Assembly: GCA_002440625.1 (NCBI GenBank)
Contig: DJUV01000349.1
Coordinates: 1 to 8,430 of the forward strand
Origin: Rhodobacteraceae bacterium UBA6273
Lineage (GTDB): Bacteria; Pseudomonadota; Alphaproteobacteria; Rhodobacterales; Rhodobacteraceae
Reading direction: 5' to 3'
Length of the DNA: 8,430 nt
Made by a program: the position numbers and the translations under genes. Under the pieces are notes generated by a model. That model saw nothing but the letters and a program-made list of their open reading frames with translations. It was not told the DNA's origin and made no database searches. Every line of letters starts with the position of its first letter. Position 1 is the stretch's first letter. Below are positions 6,035 through 8,430 of the stretch, piece by piece.

Positions 6035-6907
6035 ATGACGACTTTCAGCGCGATCACGACCCTGTCCGGGCGCGAGGCAGCCGACAACCTTGCCGAAGTG
6101 CTGGAGGATTTCGACCCGACCCCGGAAGGCGTCGGCGTCTTCGAGATCGAGGACGGATCGGGCCGCTGGGAGGTTGCCGCCTATTTCGAGGCGCCGCCGG
6201 ACGGCATCGCGCTGGCGCTTCTCGCTACCGCTTTCGATGCTGCGCCCTTCGCGATCTCGGAAATCCCGGAAACCGACTGGGTCGCCCATGTGAAGCGCGA
6301 ATTGCAGCCGGTCGAGGCCGGGCGCTTCTTTGTCTACGGCAGCCATGATGCGGATCGTGTCCCGGAGGGGCGCGTGGCGCTGTTGATCGAGGCGGCAATG
6401 GCCTTCGGCACCGGCCACCACAGCACGACCAAGGGCTGCCTTCTGGCGCTCGAACGGCTGGCGGCCGAGGGATTCCGCGCGAAAAACGCCGTCGACATCG
6501 GCTGCGGCACGGCGGTTCTGGCCATGGCCGCCGCCGCGATCTGGCCTGACCCCGTGCTTGCCTCCGACATCGACCCGGTCGCCGTCGAGGTCGCCGAAGC
6601 GAATGTGCAGGCGAACGGGCTTGAGGGCCGGGTGCGCTGCGTCGAGGCCGCAGGCTTCGATGCGTCTGCCTTGCGCGCGGCGGCGCCCTACGATCTGGTC
6701 TTCGCCAATATCCTGAAGGGCCCGCTGATTGCGCTCGTCCCCGACATGGCGCGCAGCATTGCGCCCGGCGGTGTGGCGATCCTGTCTGGTATTCTCAACA
6801 CGCAGGCCGATGAGGTCGCCGGAGTTTACCGCGAAGCCGGTTTTGAGCTTCTGAACCGCGACGAAATCACCGATTGGACGATATTGGTTCTGCGTCGCGT
6901 GCAATAA
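6035..6907 (+). CDS. prmA: Ribosomal protein L11 methyltransferase PrmA
   Basis: A 290-residue SAM-dependent methyltransferase that adds methyl groups to lysines and the N-terminal amine of ribosomal protein L11 in the cytosol. The N-terminal substrate-recognition domain (about 1-115) includes the stretches GVGVFEIEDGSG and ETDWVAHVKRELQPVEAGRF. FGTGHH (124-129) corresponds to the FGTGxHxTT signature before the catalytic domain. SAM motif I is VDIGCGTAV (153-161), acidic DIDP follows after strand 2, and the active-site motif is ANIL (224-227). Three in-frame starts exist: 5987, 6029 and 6035. I choose 6035 because GGAG at 6023-6026 is 8 nt away but only 2 nt from 6029, and because 5987 falls inside the hairpin. 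The gene follows msrA by 76 nt and may have its own transcript. L11 methylation is not essential in E. coli. Confidence 0.95.
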   Translation: MTTFSAITTLSGREAADNLAEVLEDFDPTPEGVGVFEIEDGSGRWEVAAYFEAPPDGIALALLATAFDAAPFAISEIPETDWVAHVKRELQPVEAGRFFVYGSHDADRVPEGRVALLIEAAMAFGTGHHSTTKGCLLALERLAAEGFRAKNAVDIGCGTAVLAMAAAAIWPDPVLASDIDPVAVEVAEANVQANGLEGRVRCVEAAGFDASALRAAAPYDLVFANILKGPLIALVPDMARSIAPGGVAILSGILNTQADEVAGVYREAGFELLNRDEITDWTILVLRRVQ

Positions 6908-6919
6908 AACCGAAGCGCT

Positions 6920-6941
6920 GGCCAAGAGCCCTATTCTTGCC
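6920..6941 (+). terminator. Weak hairpin after prmA
   Basis: GGCCAAGA and TCTTGCC pair with one bulged base around a 7-nt loop, 12 nt after the prmA stop codon. There is no T-run, so termination is uncertain. The rest of 6908-7005 shows only the ribosome binding site of the next gene and no convincing promoter. Confidence 0.3.
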
Positions 6942-7005
6942 GCAATGATGTCTCACCCTCGTCTCATCCGGGGGCACGAAAACACTTGCTGGACGGGAGA
7001 TCGAC

Positions 7006-7356
7006 ATGGTCGATCGCAATTTGCAGAACTTCTATGGCCGTCTCGGCCGCATCGAGGACATCCACCGCGCGGGCGGCGGGTTCGAGGCTGACGGCACGCT
7101 CGGCATGTCCTTCTACAATTCACGACGCCGTCCGCAGCGGCGGCGCTTCGGCATTCTGGCGCCGCTGGCACTGGTCGCGATGACGGTTCTCGGCCTCAAG
7201 GCGGTGGTTCACGCCACCATCGGCGCAGAGCTTTACGACGCGCGCGTGGCCGAGCTGCGCGCCGGCGATGGTGTGCATCGGGCCGGGGCCTATGTCCTGC
7301 AGGCCGATCCGCTGACCGTCGTGATCGCGGACAAGATCGGCGCGTTCATCAACTGA
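7006..7356 (+). CDS. Hypothetical single-helix membrane protein
   Basis: I do not recognise this 116-residue protein. Residues 1-38 are soluble with no signal peptide. A very basic stretch follows (RRRPQRRR, 40-47), then one membrane helix at about 48-70. About 45 residues, ending in AGAYVLQADPLTVVIADKIGAFIN-like sequence, lie beyond it. By the positive-inside rule the N-terminus should be cytoplasmic and the C-terminus periplasmic. GGGAG, 7 nt before the ATG, is a good ribosome binding site, and codon use matches the neighbours, so it is likely a real gene. It follows prmA by 98 nt and ends ahead of a strong terminator. Similar small proteins with an N-terminal Arg-rich anchor occur, as I recall, in related Rhodobacteraceae, but I can give no function. 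Confidence 0.78.
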   Translation: MVDRNLQNFYGRLGRIEDIHRAGGGFEADGTLGMSFYNSRRRPQRRRFGILAPLALVAMTVLGLKAVVHATIGAELYDARVAELRAGDGVHRAGAYVLQADPLTVVIADKIGAFIN

Positions 7357-7406
7357 CTTCTGCGGTGGCAGGCTGTCGCGCCGAATAACCCCGCACCGAA
7401 AAATAG

Positions 7407-7441
7407 AAAGGCCGTGTCGGCGGATCGCCGGCACGGCCTTT
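7407..7441. terminator. Strong bidirectional terminator between convergent genes
   Basis: Perfect 10-bp arms AAAGGCCGTG (7407-7416) and CACGGCCTTT (7432-7441) continue, after one T-G pair, into CGGCG-GAT-CGCCG. The stem is therefore about 16 bp with a 3-nt loop. On the minus strand the stem is followed by CTATTTTT, a good U-tract that ends the DUF1127 transcript. On the plus strand only CCTTT is available, so termination of the upstream membrane-protein gene is weaker but likely. It lies 50 nt after one stop codon and 47 nt after the other. Confidence 0.85.
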
Positions 7442-7488
7442 GGCGCGAACGCGCGACCGGGCGCTTGGCAGCGCGCCCGAGAGGGTTC
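7407..7488 (-). ncRNA. Structured 3'-UTR of the DUF1127 gene, possible small RNA
   Basis: After the DUF1127 stop codon the minus-strand message first folds a perfect 7-bp hairpin, CGGGCGC / GCGCCCG (7458-7479), then has a short GCGC-rich linker and the intrinsic terminator. This makes an 82-nt structured tail. In Rhodobacter sphaeroides a DUF1127 gene (RSP_6037) is co-transcribed with downstream CcsR small RNAs, which suggests looking here too. The CCUCCUCCC loop motif that marks the CcsR family is not present, so this would be a different RNA, or simply a stable 3' end. Confidence 0.25.
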
Positions 7489-7677
7489 TCAGTTGGTCGC
7501 GATCACGTCGATGTCGGCACGGCTCAGCCCGATATCGTCCAGTTCGCGGTCGGTGAGACGCGACAGGGCATTGCGGGTGACACGTGCATCATTCCAGGCC
7601 GCAACGGCCGAGAAGAGGCTGCCGAAAACGCCGCTGGTGCGGGTGCTGACGGTGCGGTTGGTGCTGTAGACAGACAT
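7489..7677 (-). CDS. Small DUF1127 (YjiS-like) protein
   Basis: A 62-residue protein with the DUF1127 core in its second half: W-NDARVTRNALSRLTD from residue 28, then RELDDIGLSRADI (44-56), a short arginine-rich helical hairpin. Some alphaproteobacterial DUF1127 proteins bind RNA and affect small-RNA processing or nutrient responses (for example CcaF1 in Rhodobacter), but most are uncharacterised. The start at 7677 is preferred over the in-frame ATG at 7707 because GAGG lies 8 nt upstream and the conserved N-terminus MSVYSTNR begins there. Upstream is a promoter resembling those of the heat-shock sigma factor RpoH. Downstream a hairpin and terminator follow. It is convergent with the membrane-protein gene and divergent from ruvC. 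Confidence 0.88.
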   Translation of the reverse strand: MSVYSTNRTVSTRTSGVFGSLFSAVAAWNDARVTRNALSRLTDRELDDIGLSRADIDVIATN

Positions 7678-7735
7678 TTCAGTTTCCTCGGTTTCCAAAG
7701 CGCCCATTCATTCAGCGCCTTGCTTTCGGGATGTG

Positions 7736-7764
7736 AGATAGAGCCGCCCCGAGAGCGCTACAAG
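7736..7764 (-). promoter_or_regulatory. RpoH-like promoter of the DUF1127 gene
   Basis: On the minus strand CTTGTAG (7758-7764) is followed, after exactly 14 nt, by CTCTATCT (7736-7743). The heat-shock sigma factor consensus is CTTGAAA-N14-CCCCATNT, so both the CTTG core and the AT-N-T of the -10 match at ideal spacing. A sigma-70 reading of the same bases (TTGTAG-N17-TATCTC) is weaker. The start of transcription would be at about 7729, giving a leader of about 50 nt. Confidence 0.5.
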
Positions 7765-7783
7765 CCATGCGCCTGCAGGGCCG

Positions 7784-7802
7784 CCATGCAGCTATTGCAT
7801 GG
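7784..7802. other. Perfect 7-bp dyad CCATGCA-N5-TGCATGG
   Basis: The arms CCATGCA (7784-7790) and TGCATGG (7796-7802) are exact. They lie 20 nt upstream of the -35 of the DUF1127 promoter and 12 nt from the CtrA-type box. A further CCATGC occurs at 7765-7770. No T-run follows in either direction, so an operator is more likely than a terminator. Confidence 0.4.
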
Positions 7803-7814
7803 GTCATTCTCCCG

Positions 7815-7829
7815 TTAACGCATTGTTAA
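7815..7829. promoter_or_regulatory. CtrA-type binding site (TTAA-N7-TTAA)
   Basis: The 15-base sequence TTAA CGCATTG TTAA matches the full bipartite consensus of the cell-cycle response regulator CtrA of alphaproteobacteria. It is 52 nt upstream of the DUF1127 -35 and 166 nt upstream of the ruvC start. This is distal for direct activation of either mapped promoter, so the target gene is not settled. Confidence 0.45.
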
Positions 7830-7936
7830 AAAACCGTTGCTGCAGGTGCGAAATATGTCGGTTTCTGCATGCGCGAAGGCGATTTCCGACATCTGACGCA
7901 GGGTCGCATCCAATGCCCGTATCAGAGCATTAACCT

Positions 7937-7964
7937 TTGCGATGTTCGCTTTTCGTGCTAGTCG
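7937..7964 (+). promoter_or_regulatory. ruvC promoter with LexA-like SOS box
   Basis: GTTC-GCTTTTC-GTGC (7944-7958) matches the alphaproteobacterial LexA consensus GTTC-N7-GTTC with one mismatch and has the usual T-rich spacer. It sits inside the spacer of a candidate promoter, TTGCGA (7937-7942) - 16 nt - TAGTCG (7959-7964), where bound LexA would block RNA polymerase. The box ends 36 nt before the ruvC ATG. The ruv genes are SOS members in several alphaproteobacteria, which supports the assignment. The -10 is poor. Confidence 0.5.
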
Positions 7965-7994
7965 TGGGAAAAAAGCAACAGATCGAGGGAGCAG

Positions 7995-8430
7995 ATGCGC
8001 GTACTTGGGATTGATCCGGGCCTCCGGTGCCTCGGCTGGGGTGTCATCGAGGTATCCGGGTCGCGACTCAGCCATGTCGCGAACGGAGCGATCCGGACCG
8101 AAGGCAGCGTGCTTGCCGAGCGGTTGCTGATGCTTTTCACCGGGTTGAGCGAGGTGCTTGAGCGGTATGGCCCCGACGCGGCGGCGGTCGAACAGACCTT
8201 CGTGAACCGCGACGGCGCCGGGACGCTGAAGCTTGGTCAGGCGCGCGGCGTGGCTGTTCTGGTCGTTGCGCGGGCCGGGCTCGCGGTCGGCGAATATGCC
8301 CCGAACGCGGTCAAGAAAGCCGTGGTCGGCGTCGGCCATGCCGACAAGGTGCAGGTCGCGCATATGGTCCGCCACCAGCTTCCGGGCGTGGAATTGGCCG
8401 GGCCAGACGCCGCCGACGCGCTCGCCATCG
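7995..8430 (+). CDS. ruvC: Holliday junction endonuclease RuvC (3' end cut by window edge)
   Basis: The first 145 residues of a protein normally about 160-175 long. It starts [17 protein letters not shown], the RNase H-like resolvase opening. All four metal-binding catalytic acids are visible at the same numbers as in E. coli RuvC: Asp7, Glu66 (in AAVEQTFV), Asp138 and Asp141 (in PDAADAL). [17 protein letters not shown] (70-86) is the conserved segment after Glu66. RuvC cuts Holliday junctions symmetrically, working with the RuvAB branch-migration motor; ruvA and ruvB are expected just beyond the window. GAGGGAG (7985-7991) is a good ribosome binding site for the ATG at 7995. A LexA-like box in the promoter points to DNA-damage control. 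Confidence 0.97.
   Translation, partial: MRVLGIDPGLRCLGWGVIEVSGSRLSHVANGAIRTEGSVLAERLLMLFTGLSEVLERYGPDAAAVEQTFVNRDGAGTLKLGQARGVAVLVVARAGLAVGEYAPNAVKKAVVGVGHADKVQVAHMVRHQLPGVELAGPDAADALAI

Larger units (their letters stand above)
7678..7994. other. 317-base regulatory intergenic region between the DUF1127 gene and ruvC
   Basis: No convincing gene lies here. From left to right it holds the DUF1127 5'-UTR and promoter (7678-7764) and a perfect dyad (7784-7802). Next are a CtrA-type box (7815-7829), a long-looped inverted repeat ATGTCGG / CCGACAT (7855-7861, 7886-7892), a TTAACC half-site (7930-7935) and the ruvC promoter with a LexA-like box (7937-7964). The right half is distinctly more AT-rich than the genes. 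Open frames crossing it on the minus strand are continuations of the ruvC antisense frame. Confidence 0.75.

Noticed and set aside
3778..6087. A 769-residue open frame on the minus strand opposite the MATE gene and msrA
   Set aside because: It is rich in Arg, His, Asp and Gly, has no recognisable domain, and lies opposite two well-supported genes. Such antisense frames are common where third positions are nearly all G or C.
5948..6925. A 325-residue open frame on the minus strand opposite prmA
   Set aside because: The composition is that of an antisense shadow and PrmA motifs on the plus strand are complete.
7767..7829. A 20-codon plus-strand frame starting at ATG 7767
   Set aside because: It overlaps the dyad and the CtrA-type box and has no ribosome binding site.
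7815..8375. A 186-residue minus-strand frame over ruvC and the intergenic region, with a more protein-like C-terminal end
   Set aside because: Most of it is antisense to ruvC. The intergenic part could start at an internal ATG to give about 25 residues, but no ribosome binding site precedes it, and its stop codon is part of the CtrA-type box.

Overview
The window looks like chromosomal DNA of an alphaproteobacterium, most likely of the family Rhodobacteraceae. It is GC-rich with strongly GC-biased third codon positions, and PriA, PrmA (with an FGTGHH motif), RuvC and the small DUF1127 protein all read like the forms of that family. The family assignment is from recognition, not a search. No rRNA, tRNA, CRISPR array, transposase or phage gene was found. 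The 5' edge cuts an fsa/tal-type aldolase gene and the 3' edge cuts ruvC.

Layout. (1) 1-1136, minus strand: the start of an FSA/TalC-type transaldolase gene, preceded by an NmrA-type NAD(P)-binding oxidoreductase gene that ends in a perfect hairpin. (2) 1137-1220: a compact divergent control region. (3) 1221-3784, plus strand: an HxlR-family regulator followed 11 nt later by priA, the replication-restart helicase. The divergent oxidoreductase/HxlR pair has the same architecture as E. coli qorB/qorR and is probably a self-contained electrophile- or redox-responsive module set between the aldolase gene and priA. (4) 3785-3927: a short gap with two adjacent dyads, one a perfect 16-bp palindrome. 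(5) 3928-5958: a 12-helix MATE efflux transporter and methionine sulfoxide reductase A, 9 nt apart. (6) 5959-7356: prmA (ribosomal protein L11 methyltransferase), preceded by a long hairpin, then an unrecognised single-helix membrane protein. (7) 7407-7441: a strong, probably bidirectional terminator between convergent genes. (8) 7489-7677, minus strand: a small DUF1127 protein. (9) 7678-7994: a 317-base regulatory intergenic region. (10) 7995-end: ruvC, with all four catalytic acidic residues visible.

How the genes relate. Most of the products are housekeeping or stress-protection functions: replication restart (PriA), Holliday junction resolution (RuvC), methionine repair (MsrA), efflux (MATE) and thiol-sensing regulation (HxlR). 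The richest non-coding signals lie between the DUF1127 gene and ruvC. There is a heat-shock-sigma-like promoter facing the DUF1127 gene, a full CtrA-type box (TTAA-N7-TTAA), and a near-consensus alphaproteobacterial LexA box (GTTC-N7-GTGC) just ahead of ruvC. I see no evidence of a wholly new multi-gene system. The items most worth testing are the regulatory sites, the possibly leaderless hxlR transcript and a possible 3'-UTR small RNA behind the DUF1127 gene.
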